A DNA stretch of 64,000 nt from positions 15,217,745 to 15,281,744 of the forward strand of contig CM051456.1 of the NCBI GenBank assembly GCA_028274465.1. Direction: 5' to 3'. Made by a program: the position numbers and the translations under genes. A model generated the notes under the pieces. It had not been told where the DNA came from and did not search any database. It was given only the letters and a program-made list of their open reading frames with translations. This DNA is from Plantago ovata. Taxonomy: Eukaryota > Streptophyta > Magnoliopsida > Lamiales > Plantaginaceae. Shown one piece after another: positions 47,566-61,100 of this stretch. Within the stretch, counting starts at the first letter, position 1, and each line of letters starts with the position of its first letter.

Positions 47566-50330
47566 ATCATCAAATACTTCCTTTCAACAATAATAATATT
47601 AAATTAATATTTGTGTTCTCGTATCGACACGCATGTATATTGCTATGGTGCATGTGTGGGTCCATATTGTGTTCTGCTTTAGCCGACATTCAACTGGAAT
47701 GCAACATAAAATCTTGAACTTGTAACACGCTTTTTAATATTGTACTAATTAAAACCAAAATAGACATCATCTACCATTACGTAACGACCCCTCATTTTAG
47801 TTAAAAGTACTTTATAATTAAAATAAAAAGGGGAAATAAAGAACAATAAGTGCATATAGTTCTGCTTTACTTAGAAACATTTAACTCAACCTTATGAAGT
47901 TTGGCTATAAATTCTTAGGAATTGTTCTCTAAAATCATTTTCATTTTTTTGTTCTCACGTTTGAATCATGACCTACGTGTTCCATATAGTGAAAATGATT
48001 AATTAGTTAATGATATTTGTTAACTATGTTTTTGAAATTTGATACTTTTATACTTTCAAAAGATTTATTTTTATTAAATAACGTTGGGAGCCCACAACTG
48101 CTACCATATAATATAAAAGAAGAAAATTATTTCAAACAAGACTAATATTCCAAACCTTCAATTTAAAGAGTAACAACGAACTGACTAAATTGAAAACCAT
48201 TAAAAAAGAAATTTGAAAATGAAGAAATTCACGCCAATAAAATTCGAACTCTACAACTTTTTAAAGTGACACATTTACAAAACAAATTAAATTTCAATCG
48301 GCAAGATAAAAGAATAAGTTTTAAATGCAAAATTTAATCATACTCATGTTGTTGGGTTATATATATACTAGTACTTTTTATTATTGTTAAATTCTCTATC
48401 TTTTGTTTTTTCTCGATATAATATGATCTCTCATTTTAAGAAATCTATGAAGTATTATTTTTTAATGTTTTGAAAGTTAAGTTATTCTTTTATTGCATAT
48501 TTCATTATTTATATATTTTCGTGGTACAATAATACTCTCCAACGATGATAAATTTGCATATGAAGTTAACTCGATTTTAAATGTAATCTTGTGTTATAAA
48601 CATACAATTAAAGTCTCGCATCGCTAAAATATAGAACAATATATTCAATGTCTTTCATAGAAAGAAGGCTAAAACCCTAGTTAACCCCATAATCTACCAT
48701 TATTTCTTAATTTGATTCACCCACTCAAATAAATTATTCCGTTAAAAAATACACTTTAATTTTTATATTTTGCATTCTCATCTTGCAATCCTGATATCTC
48801 ATTGATTCCATATGGTTTCAAAACCATTCGACATTTTATGCTACACAAAATTGAGCTAACCAACTCAAAATGTTGAAGATAACCCAAAGTTCTCAATTCA
48901 AGTATACGAAGGAAGGTTGTTAATTATATGAAGCAATATTAAAACCTTAGATTATGGTTTATATGGTTCTATAAAGAAATGTACACATGAGGGTATGATC
49001 AAACCCTAATAGTTCCGTAAAAACCAACAATAGCTACTATAGTAGCTTTTGACGTGGACAATGTACTCTTTCATATAAATCTTTCTCTTTTAAGGTTTTT
49101 GAAATAATATATTTTTTTTAGTCTTCAATGATCTAGAAAATAATATTTTTTTAAATTTTAAAATTAAATTGTTCGTTTAACTATGTATTTTGATTATATA
49201 GATATATTTGTATTAAATAAGAACAACGACGACATATTTAGTCCAGTGAATTATATATGTGTGTGTGTGGTATACGTAGTATGTAGTTCTTCTATTTACA
49301 AACCCGTTAAAATTATACAAAAATAAAGAAGAATAATTGAATAGTACTGCTACACAACTTTGACTTATCGAGACTAATACTCAACCTCATGGAATTTGCT
49401 AAAACAATTCTTAGGATATCCAGCAGTGTGTGAACTACTGGAGATGACCTTAATTGTTGGGCGTGTGAGATGGGATGTCAAGGTCATTCCACGATGATAT
49501 AGGGTCATCCCGGGATGAGATCTTTTTTGTTTCTTATGTTTATTTTATTCTTGTTGCAATTTGATTTACTTGTTTAAAAAGTAAAGATAAAAATATAAAA
49601 AATCAAATGAAATTTTTTGATTTAAGATGGGATAATTGTGAAAGAGAATATTTTGTATTTGGGGGAAGTGATGTGGTCGGAGAGATATAGTTTGATTGAA
49701 AGGTTGAAGGGGCTTGTTTAATTATGATTTGAAGATAATGTGGCGAGCCTTGCTTAATAGTTTTTTTTAGAGTTTTATTATCAAAGATGCTCTAATGGAC
49801 TTTATAAAGTACGAAGTAGTTATTTATAACAGTTTAGCTTATACAGATTATCACTTACTTTTAGTAGAAACAGTTTTTTACGTGTTTATAACAACGTATA
49901 AGCTTGTAAATTTTATTAAATTAATTAGTTGGAGAAGCTCGACTGTGTGTACCTCTTTAAGGAGTTTAAAATAAGTTAAACTCTTGCAAACACCAACTAA
50001 GTAATTTTTCCTTAAATTAAACTGAATTTTAGTCGTTTATGTCCAAAAAATTAGTTTAAAACACTACTCCTAGACCTGATGCTTATATACCTTTTAAATA
50101 GTTTTTTTTTAAACACCCATCAAAATTACCAATATTTTATTTTAAATAATACAACTTATTTTTTAAACGTATTTAGCATTGGATCAGTGGCTGTCTAACT
50201 TCATGGGTTTAAAGTTTCTCTTTACGAAATATAGTTTTATAAATTATTTTATAAAATATTTAAAATTAATTTGTGATTAAATCGACTTAAGTATTCTAAT
50301 TAGTAATTACAAATCTAGCTCTAGTCGGAG
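47566..50330. other. AT-rich intergenic spacer
   Basis: About 2.8 kb without a recognisable gene. A single TTCGAAC-type motif with AAATTCACGCCAATAAAATT context at about 48226-48250 recalls the Helitron-like family, suggesting a small relic. The remainder shows no clear structure. Confidence 0.4.
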
Positions 50331-50441
50331 TGAACACGTGGCAGGTGTAACACCAATGGCTACGTCATGAATAACGATAAAGGTAGCCTAGCTAGCTTAG
50401 CTATAGGTTGAGGAAGCAGAAGAAAGGAAATTAAAGTGAAA
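50331..50441 (+). promoter_or_regulatory. Promoter of saccharopine-dehydrogenase-like gene with G-box
   Basis: A G-box/ABRE-type CACGTGGC (50335-50342), a CCAAT (50353-50357) and a TACGTCA element (50361-50367) cluster within 110 bases of the ATG. Such ACGT-core motifs are bound by bZIP factors in light, ABA and stress responses. The cluster is seen; regulation is inferred. Confidence 0.5.
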
Positions 50442-53400
50442 ATGGCAAGATTAATGTTGATGATGCAACTCAACTCTTTTGCACCTGCAGCCATTACCAA
50501 AAACAATAATCTTCCTGCTGCTGCTGCTTCTTCTCCTGGACAAAGCAGTGACCCAAAAACTATTTCACCAACTGGAAATGTTGACAAGCTCAACAACTCA
50601 AGAGTTCTGGTACTTGGTGGCACTGGCAGAGTTGGTGGTTCAACCGCTCTTGCCCTCTCCAAGTTCTCCCCTCGTCTTCGCATTGTCGTCGGTGGTCGGA
50701 ACAGGTCAACTTTGTTTTCCCTTTCAACTTACAATCACTGAGTGTTTGTAATATCCTTATTCAACTTATATGTCGAGTTCAGGTTATCTGGCAACAAAAC
50801 TGTGGCCTAGTTAGTTAACCTTCACTATTTCTGGAATTCTTAATTAGGATCCATAATTTAAGGTTTACCGTATATATTATTTTATCCTCATCAAGTCGCA
50901 CTGTATAGTTTTAGTCTTTTAGTGCATGTTTGCAACTGAAGAACTACAAGTATATACTAGTAACGAGTTGGAAGAAATTGTCTCCGAAGAATCGAGTATG
51001 AAGTAGTAATACTGAGGTGCTAGTATGTGATTTGGAAGGGCAATGGTATTGAGTACTAATGCTACATTTACGAATCTGGTTGCGCGACTTGCGTCACAGG
51101 GATAAAGGAAGTGATATGGTGGCTAAATTAGGACAAAACTCGGAATTCTCTCAAGTTGACATCAACGATAGTGCATCCTTGGAGTTGGCACTGAAAGGTT
51201 TGGGACTCTTCCGAGTGTATTAGATGGTACATGAGGATGGCTTTTATTTAAAAAATAAGTTAATTCCTTGTATGTGTGCAGATGTTGATCTTGTCGTACA
51301 TACTGCTGGACCATTTCAGCGGTCAGAGAAGTGCACCGTGCTTGAAGCTGCTATTCGGAACAAGGTGAGAGAAAGGTAATGAACATGTCTGTGGTATTAG
51401 AATTAGTACAGTTTAAATAGACTGAGTACCAATTTCTTATCGATCTCTTATCTCTACACGATGATAACAGTAATAGCCTTGTTTAAGCAGACTGCATATC
51501 TTGATGTGTGTGATGATACAAGCTACTCTCAGAGAGCAAAATCGTACATGAGCAAAGCAATTGAGGCTAATATTCCGGCCATAACAACTGGAGGAATATA
51601 TCCAGGAGTGAGCAACGGTACTTTCACACTGCCCTTAATGAATGTTGTTACTTATATGTTAGAGAGAGCGTTCTTATCCTGTTTAAATTTCTGTAATTTT
51701 TGTTTGATACATATGAAATTAATTGTCTTAGAATAAGTTCTGATCCTTAGGCCACATATGTTTCTCACTAATATAATCGCCTGGAGCCATTTCTATCTGG
51801 ATTGTTCTTGAATACTACAAGCTATGCATTGACTCTCTGGGGCTACTTAGAAGAATCCAGGAAATGTAATACTTAATCATGGTAACAAACTATGAACTTT
51901 AGTGGAAATCTTGACCCATACTCCATAGACCAAGACTTTCAGCATATTAGCAACTGCGAACTAGGCCAATTTCATGTACTTAGTATGTAGCAATGTCCTT
52001 CGATCAGAGGGCTAGACTTTCCATTGTATCAAAACTGGTTTTAAAACACTGTTACAGTCATGGCGGCAGAGCTGGTCCGTGCTGCTAAAACTGAAAGCAA
52101 AGGTGATCTAGAGAGGCTAAGGTAAGTTCTTTTTCCAAATATGCATGGCACTTCCTATAAATTCTTGTTTTCTTCGCTATCATTAAACTGTGAAATGATT
52201 TCTTGTCCTAGATTCTACTATTACACAGCTGGCTCTGGTGGTGCTGGGCCGACTATATTATCAACCAGCTTTTTACTTCTTGGGGAGGAGGTAGTAGCAT
52301 ATAATAAAGGTTTGACAGCGCTTTTGGAGTGTTTTTTCTTTCTATTACTTCCCTTGGTTTTTATTTTGATGAGAGAAACTTTACAGGGAAGGAGATCCGA
52401 CTGAAGCCCTACAGCGAAATGGTCAACATTGATTTTGGAAAAGGAATTGGAAGAAGGGATGTATACCTCTTGTAAGTTCCTCAGAAATCATATTCTATTT
52501 CACTGTTACTTTAAATTCTATGAGATTACAGAACTAATCACCTTAGCTTCAAAGGCTTTTCATTATATGTCCTTGAATTACATATACGTTATAACTAGTT
52601 TCCTTGTCAAACTAATGGATGTAAAGTTAAAATGTAGGATATCCTTCTCACGTGATCCCTCGATCTGTTGTGTATTCTGACAAATCTTGGTTTCAGGAAT
52701 TTGCCCGAAGTGAGAAGTGTCCATGAGATCCTCGGTGTTCCAACTGTCAGTGCACGGTTTGGAACTGCACCATTTTTCTGGAATTGGGGAATGCTGGCTG
52801 TGAGAGAATTGTTTCCACCTGTATGAAAACTTCTAACTGGAGAATTGATACTTTTTTTGTTGGATGTCCATCCTTTTGATAAAATGTTCATACAAATACT
52901 CGTGCTTTTGAAAGAGTTCGTACAACCTGCTACTTAGCTTTTAGCAAAATTTCATGTAGTTTTTGCAGTCTTTTAAACGATTGAATGGCGTAACCTATGA
53001 TACTGACCTGAAGTCTGATGGTTTATGCTCACTTCAGTTGAATAAATGACTTACCACATATTTATCTAATCTACAGGAATTCCTGAGAGACAGAAGCAAA
53101 GTGCAACAGTTGGTTGATTTATTTGATCCTGTAGTTCGGAAAGTTGATCAAATCGCTGGAGAGAGGGTATCAATGAGAGTATGTTTTCTTTAATTTTTCA
53201 TGTTCCTTTAGTTCTGCAGTGTTTCTGTTATCGTTTACAAGCTGTTAAAACTGAAATATGTGCTTATGCATTACACTGATTCTTCGGTTATTTTTGTATC
53301 CAATCCAACCAAACAGGTTGATTTAGAATGTTCAGATGGATTCAATAGGATTGCAATATTCAGTCACAAAAAACTATCAGAGTAAGTTACTTTGTCTAGA

Positions 53401-53901
53401 ACTGCTGTTAGTTATGTGAAATTGGTAACAGAACAAGAAGATACTTCTATAATGATACTTGATTCATGCATATACCAATATACGGGATACACATGTCTTT
53501 CAGGTCAGTAGGAATCTCAACAGCTGCATTTGCTCTGGCGATTCTTGAGGGAAGCACACAGCCAGGTGTTTGGTTTCCGGAAGAGGTCTGTATTCAACAA
53601 AGTCAAGATCTAGAGCAAACTGTATTGTTGTTGCCGTATTTGAACCGTGTTTCATTATGCTACTTGTAGCCTGAAGGTATTGCAATTGAGGCAAGGGAAA
53701 CTCTTCTTAATCGCGCTTCACAAGGAACCATCAATTTTGTCCTGAACAAGTATAAGAACTTTCCCTAGCTGCAAATTTGGTATCTTCTTTTTTCCAGTTT
53801 GTACAGTTTTAAGATTCTTCATCCATATGTTTTCATTCTGTAGAGCTCCGTGGATGGTTGAAACGAATCCGAAGGAAGTAGGTCTGGGAATATACGTCTG
53901 A
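50442..53901 (+). CDS. Saccharopine dehydrogenase-like oxidoreductase
   Basis: Thirteen exons: 50442-50704, 51100-51197, 51282-51364, 51491-51617, 52058-52121, 52212-52309, 52387-52471, 52697-52820, 53077-53178, 53317-53381, 53504-53585, 53670-53749, 53844-53901, GT-AG and in phase, 442 residues. After an N-terminal extension of about 50 residues (Ala/Asn-rich, possible organelle transit peptide) comes a Rossmann NAD(P)-binding motif VLVLGGTGRVGG (55-66) and VVGGRNR, then VDLVVHTAGPFQR, AYLDVCDDTSY, TTGGIYPGVSNVMAAELV, and a C-terminal substrate half ending MVETNPKEVGLGIYV. It matches the plant saccharopine-dehydrogenase family protein typified by Arabidopsis At1g50450, distinct from the bifunctional LKR/SDH. 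The substrate is not known; true saccharopine activity should not be assumed. The ATG at 50442 is chosen over the upstream GTG. Confidence 0.9.
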
Positions 53902-55152
53902 GATGTCTTTGAGTTTACAGTCGTTAACTGTTTAATTTTTGTGCCCGTAAAGGTAACTCTTTCATCCTTATAACAGCCACACTACATTTTACAAGGTAGT
54001 GAAAGACACTACTAACACCGAGTCCTATGTTCTGTATCAGTTAAAAGTCCAACCAATTCCAGTCCTCTAACTGGAAACACTTATGAAGTTGCAGAGGAAC
54101 ATGTTTATGTTGTGAGAGCTGAGCAAGTGTTGCCATGAAAAGAAAACTATTGATTACCTCAGGATCATTGATAATGGCTTCAACTGAAGCAAAGTCTCAG
54201 GACTAGTGGAAACATATTTATACGTCCGTCTATTGATTCACTGTTAACTTACCTGATCTATTCATTTTAACAATCTCCTGTTTGGCAGTGGGTTAGGATA
54301 AGAAATTTTGCTATGTGAATAAGAGAGGTCATAAAGAGTATACCATATGATACCATATAGAAGTTATAGTAAGTGCAGAAAGGGAATGGAACTTATCCAA
54401 GTAGAATCGTTAGCGTCACCCTGAACTCTGACGTACATTAATCATTAATCGGGTTATCCTTAGCCTAAACCGTCAAACACACCGCAAGCATTCTGGATGC
54501 TGCAGACATGTTTCCAAACAAGATTACTTGCAAAAACACACCTCTTGCTAAAACTTTTGCATTTTTCCAGCTTAACACTGAAGAGAATCATGAGCCTTAC
54601 TGTAGATGAATAACAAGTACTTATTCATTGGGGATATGCACTTACAAAAACACAGATTAGTTCTGATTTGACCTAATGGAGTATAACACATGTATTTATT
54701 GCGATGAATAGTCAGTATAACACATGTAGTTTTATGTACAGCAACAAATTTAACAAGTAGCATGTATAGATCAATACATGCGCACCTTTGAAAAAAAAAA
54801 AAGTCACTACCAGCGGTGAATCTGCCTTTGGCCTCTCCCAAAACTGTTGCTTCTGTGTTTGTACAAGTCGATAACACCAGCACCGCTGGACTCGCTCTGT
54901 ACATCAGAGGCTATCATCTCTCCGTCAGCCTAGACACACAAACAATTAAAGCCACTTCGTCTGCAATATGTATGATCAGTAATCCATACATCTCAGCACA
55001 AACCTCAGGAAATGCTTCATGGCCTCCGCTTGCTAGTTTAGTCCAATACTCTCAGGCACAGGTGGAGCCAGATGAAGCACAGCGTATGGACAGTAAAGTC
55101 TATTGAGTCTCACACTGATCCTTGTGTCAGAGACTGGAAATTGTCTCCACAA
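53902..55152. other. Convergent 3' regions and spacer
   Basis: Holds the 3' untranslated regions of the dehydrogenase-like gene (+) and the TPR-DnaJ gene (-). The 96-codon plus frame at 54816-55106 is antisense to the latter's probable 3' UTR and has no recognisable domain. Confidence 0.5.
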
Positions 55153-58100
55153 TTATGACCACCGCGTCCTTTCATAGTCAGATCCTCTACGCAAGTCCTC
55201 ATAAGTTCTCCTAACGTCTTGCCATTGTCTTCTAGGGCCTTCTCTCGCAAATGAATAACTCTGGAAATCTGGATACATTTTTGAGGTACCGACTCCATGG
55301 CCTCTGTTTGGAGCATTTCTCAGCTCCTCTTCCAGATCATACCGTGATCGCTGCAAGTAGAAAAGCATTTTGCCATGTGAATGAATATCTTCACTTTGCA
55401 CTCAGATGCTAGTAGGCTAACATTTCATATCAAGTGTATGTGAAAAGAACGAGTAAAAGAAGGTGCTCTCAGAGAAGTGCGGGTATAAGAATGCAGGGAA
55501 TGCTAGTCTTTAAGAGCATTTTGACATAACAGACACATGACAAACTATCAAGGCAATATCTGTGGTATTATAAGCAATGTAATATGTGATCAGCGCATTG
55601 ATATGCAAGCTAATTTATTAAAATATATCTGTCTGAAGTAGCAGATGGATAAGAACTGTATAATCAAAAAAAAAAAAAAAAAAAAAAAAACTTAGATCTC
55701 TCTGAAACCACATTTTTCTTATGTCAACTCCATGCCAGGAATTTTCTGTCTACATGCAATCCTTGTAAAGAGGGAGTAAATGTGAAATGGACAAAGAGTG
55801 GAGTTTCACAATTTTGTACCTTGGCAGGGTCAGAAAGTACTGCATATGCTTCTCCAATCATTTTAAATAGGCGATCTGCATCTTTATGGACTTCTTCTGC
55901 TATTTCTTTCCAGATTCCATCATCTGAATTTTCATTTCTAGCCAAAGACTGACCAGCCTATACCAAAAGCAAATTTTTATTTCACGGGCAATTATGACCA
56001 CAATTATAACCTCCTAGATCTTGAGGAGAATTTTAACATATTTGAACAAAGGATTAAAAATAACACAATCTATACAAGCCAAAATTTATGAGTACCTTGT
56101 CCGGATGATACTTAAGTGCAGCTTTGCGATAAGCCTTCCTTATTTCAGATGCAGCAGCTGAAGGATCAACTCCCCTGACATATATGATGCAGTATGTCAC
56201 TATTTAGCAAAATATTGATTCGCTCATATGCAGATAGATGAACTAATGATCATTGAAGAGGATGCAAAATGAACTTCCATAACTGTAAAGGCAAGCAGCA
56301 TCTCAAAAGCACAGGAACATACCTGCTCATATTATTCCAGAAAATAGGTATACTACATTTGCATTATTCTACTCTAGTGGGAAATGTTAGTAGATTCGTA
56401 GAGCACAAAAGACATGTAAAGGCCTGGTAACAGATTTCTAATTAACAGGATTGGAGAAAGTAACCACAACCGAGGATGTCTTACGTAAAAAACTAAAAAT
56501 GGCAAAATACTAAATACACGCAAACAAAAAGGGCAGTCGTGGCTGAGACCTAGATCTAGGAAGAAGGTTTCTTGGTTGGAAACACAAAAGAAAAAGAAAG
56601 GAATAGTGAAATATGGAGGAAGATAGAGGATCTTCCCAAAGGAAAGATAAACCATGCCATTCATTGTTCAAAGAAGATGGTGAGAGTTTCTTTATCATAA
56701 TGGATTTGACAACGTTGTTAGAAACTATAAACATTGAATTACATTCTGGGGTTTGTATTCTGACCAATATATAACAATATATCAGATCAAAATCATACAT
56801 TTGGTCACAGTGTCAAAAGTGTCCCATTCATATATTTGTTTCTTAATAATTACTCATATTAAAATGTAAATTTGAACAGTATAATTTCCACTGGAGGAAA
56901 AGAAAAGAGTTATGTGATGAAACCTTGTATCCAAGTTTATAAATATTTGAGAACAAATATCTAAAACAAGAACTTACAGTATGAGATACATATTCAAGGG
57001 AATCTCCTTCCTGTCTGCTTCTTCCATTTCTGAAAGCTTTACTCTAGTTTGTCTAAGCTCATTTGCAAAACTCAGCTTATCAGATGGCGTTGAATGGCTA
57101 CTCCTTTTATCTACTTCCTTTGTGAGGAGAGATACAAGCTTCTGAAGATCTGTAACTGCTTGTCCATAGTCTCTTATCATCTCATACAGTGCTGCTCGTC
57201 TAGCGATTGCCTACCATATAAGAATAGAAAGAGTTAATATGAAATGCATAAGGTGATTAAAAACATTTTACGTGGAATAATGGACAAACAAGAGTGACTT
57301 ACAAACTAATTGCCAGAATATTCAACATCAGATAAGAGTCATGACTTAAAGTCTCCATGAGAGGTCAAGCTGACAACAATGTGTAATGGGATCTTAATTC
57401 AATGAATTCCAGAATGCTGGAATCAGTTGATAGAGCAGAGGATATTGGGACAGGGAAGAAGGTAATTTTGGTGTAGCAATTGCTACATTCTGGAGTCTTA
57501 TTTAAACATCGTAAATAAAATAAAGACACCAATCTATGAAGAGATGAATCACCCTAACGGTGAAACAAACCCTTACGAGTGAAATAAACTGTGACCCGAC
57601 GACTAAATAATATACTCTACAACTCTCTTATATAGAATAAATTCCAACTCTATTAGTCAAGTAATAACTTCCCATCATTACTAAAACTCAATATGAATAG
57701 TAAATCTTAATCACAACAATAATTTAGGACTCCAGGTCCATAACTCGAGTATTTGACTGTTTTTTACATGTTTTTACTACTACAAGAGTAATTGTTTCAA
57801 GAACAAAAAATCCAATCTTCCCAAGATCTTAATAAAACTACTAGATTTGTCGCACTTAACCTATCTCAAGTGGTACAAACTTCATGAACCTTTGCCAAGT
57901 TCATGCCAAAACTGCCATTGTCATAACATTCAAATTTATTTACAGGACCCAACGTATCAAACTTGGAAATAAAGCTAAGTAAGCTACACTCTGTTTCTAT
58001 TCAAAATGCTATAAGATCAAATCATCATTCTGGAATCCTTCAAAAAGTCGGACTCACGGGCTAGAACACATTTAAATTTTACTTCTCAGCTGAACCTTGT

Positions 58101-61100
58101 TAATATCCTATGTCAGCAATCCGCATTCCTTCTAAAATAATGATTATTTGTTTGTTCAATAAATAGCATAAACTATCTCATTCAAGAGCCAATATCTAAT
58201 TTGATTTCATCATCAATTTCGAGTTGAAGGGGGGCTCGTACAAAATGATGACAAATTGACAATAGAAGTCAGATTCAAGAGATTGTTAAGATTTTGTGAA
58301 TAGCCACCCAGGAAGATGGCAAGCATCATAGTAACCAAGATAAATTTTCGAACAAAATGTTAGATTGATGGTGGAAAGGATTACATCTCAACACACAAAC
58401 AAATAGAGTTTTCAAAATCACTCTGATCCAAAACTCCAATAATCCAATTCAATGTTAATATTTTGACCTATATGTAATATTTTAGATGGCAACCATTTCC
58501 TTTGAGCTAGTAGATGTTACAAATAGTTTAGAGAATATGTAATATTTTATTGTTTTGAACTATTATTCGTAGAACATGTAATATATACTACTTTATCCTT
58601 TTGGACTATGGACTTCATTGTGTCACTTATATTGTTTAGGGAAAATGCAGATTATATTGTTATTTTTCAGATTATCAGATTGTGGCGAATTTAACCTATC
58701 TGTAAGCTTCGGACTGGATTATGGATTCATAGATTCTTCCGAATCCAAAAGATATGATTGTATTGGTTCTGATGAATCCAATGCACACCCTACAAACAAA
58801 CACACTTAAAGAAGACCTAGTCGACACTCTGCTCTGGTGTTTTAGAGCATAAATCCGGCATTAAAAATGATGAAAGTGTTACATGAATAATTTGGATACT
58901 GACCTTGAAATAATTTCCATCAAGTGCAATAGCAAGGCTGCAGTCAGCAAGGGCATCCACAATTTGGCCCATAGCCCGATATGCAGCAGCACGGTTACAG
59001 AAGCATATTGCAGCGAAAGGACGTGATTCAACAGAACATGAAATAGAAGAAGTATAATGTTCAACAGCTTCTGCATGATTTCCTGCCTGGTATGCTTCAT
59101 TTCCTGCAGCCTAAACAGTTATGAGTTGACTGTTACATGAGGGGAGTTTTTTGAATTGTAACACGCTGATACAGTTTTGACAAGTAGGACAGCTTAAGGT
59201 AGAACAGTACAATTAGCAAACAAAGAAAATATTCACAATAACCTGATTTCTATTGTCTAGCAGTCATGATTACTTCTAGACTATTAATTAATTATCAATA
59301 AGAGGACATATGTGTCTCTCCTGAATGTCAATACAAGCTACGAGTAATTCTCACTAACAGAGCATAAACGGCTCAAGCAAACACCTGATAACGGTTATGC
59401 TGTGCAAATGCTGTCATTTCATAATAAAATTAACTGAGATAGAGGAGGACGTGACCCATGATGTTTCTTTTCTTTATTTTTGGCAAGTGAAAAGCAACTT
59501 AAGATTTTCAGTAACTGGCAAGTGCATTAGAATAAATAGTATCCTACATTTATTGTATTTGGTTCCTGGGGAGTGGAGACTTAAGCATTTTTCTACTAAC
59601 ATACACGGAACGAACAAAGGGGAAAGAGAAAAACTAATTGTTTGAAACAATGATACTCAAATTATAACCATTTCCAGTATTAGTTTAAGATTTCCAGTAT
59701 TAGTTTAAGAAATTTCTCATAGAAAACTCATGCTACACACTTGGTGTATTCTCCAACCAGATATAAATGCTTTGAGATAGCAGCATATCAGTAAGTGTCA
59801 CATCACAATTAAGTTCCTAATAAGCACTCGGGAAAGTTGTTCACCACTACACTCTAGAAAATCCTAGCAAACCACTATCACGCTCCCACATACAATTTCA
59901 TGAAATGAATTGCCCAGAATCTAAACTGTGTGTATAACTCAACTGCTAATAAATGAATTATCCGGGAATTGTGAGCAAACTCACCTTATGGCGTAATAGT
60001 TCACGTATAGTACCGACCACCGGGATCATGGATTCCAGATTCTTACGTTCATTCCTGAAAATCCAAAATGTGTAAAAAGAAAACAATAAGCCAACAGCAA
60101 ATACAATCAATGAAACAGGGCTGTTGGAGTGTGTTACATATTTACTATGCACTATAATTTTCACCTTTCCAAGATAGACATCGACTCCTCTTGCTTCTTT
60201 ACGAAAACAAGGGCTTGCTCAAGCCTTCCCAGGTAAAAATAAGACTTCAGGATCAAACTGCTGCACCAGACCCTAAAGGAAGGAGCTCTCTTCAAATCAG
60301 AACCATGATACTCCAGAGAGTGGCCAACACCAGATGTCAAAAAGTTTGACTCCATTGGAAGAAGTTGTTCACACAACTGAATTATATCTTCATATTTCTT
60401 CAGCTGTTGAAGTAAGAATACATAGCACTTGTCATAGAAATTAAAAAAAAAAAAAAAAAAAAATACTACTGAAATAAATCTACATAGAGCCACAAATTAT
60501 ATGCCACCAAACGAGTAACTGTTGCAACTACTCCAGAAATACATACCATAAGAAGAACATCCACCTTCATCTGCAGTAATTTTTCAGAATACGAACTTAT
60601 GGCCAAAGCCTCAGTAATCAAAGCATTTGCAGAGTCTATGTCATGTGATGTTTTTCGTTCCAAAAGACCTGCAGCCCGATTCATGCATTCTGCAACTTTC
60701 TGAAAAGCATTCAAATGTTCAGAATCAGATGCATATCTTTTGAGCATCCAACTGAATTGGTTGCATGACTTGCATCAAAAAAGAAGAGCACAAAAGAGTA
60801 GCAAATCTCAGTACCTGTGTCTTCTCAAGGCCCTCAGAAGCTTCTACCAAAATCTTTCTGTCTGCACAGGCTTCAGGCCCTGTTTGCAAACACTTCATGT
60901 AATGCAAACTTGCATTCTCGACATCCCCGAGGGCAAGATAACAACTGAAATTTCAAGAGGAAGTTTGACGTGACAAAAAATCAAACTAATGGAAATGCCA
61001 ACGATTTGGTTAAGGCAAGATCCCAAACAAACAGGGAGCATAATAACAAGGGTAAACAAGGAACATTTTCGATGATTGCATAGTGTTGAGTAGGCTATAT

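Noticed and set aside
54816..55106. 96-codon plus-strand frame
   Set aside because: Antisense to the probable TPR-DnaJ 3' UTR, no domain, no splice or promoter support.
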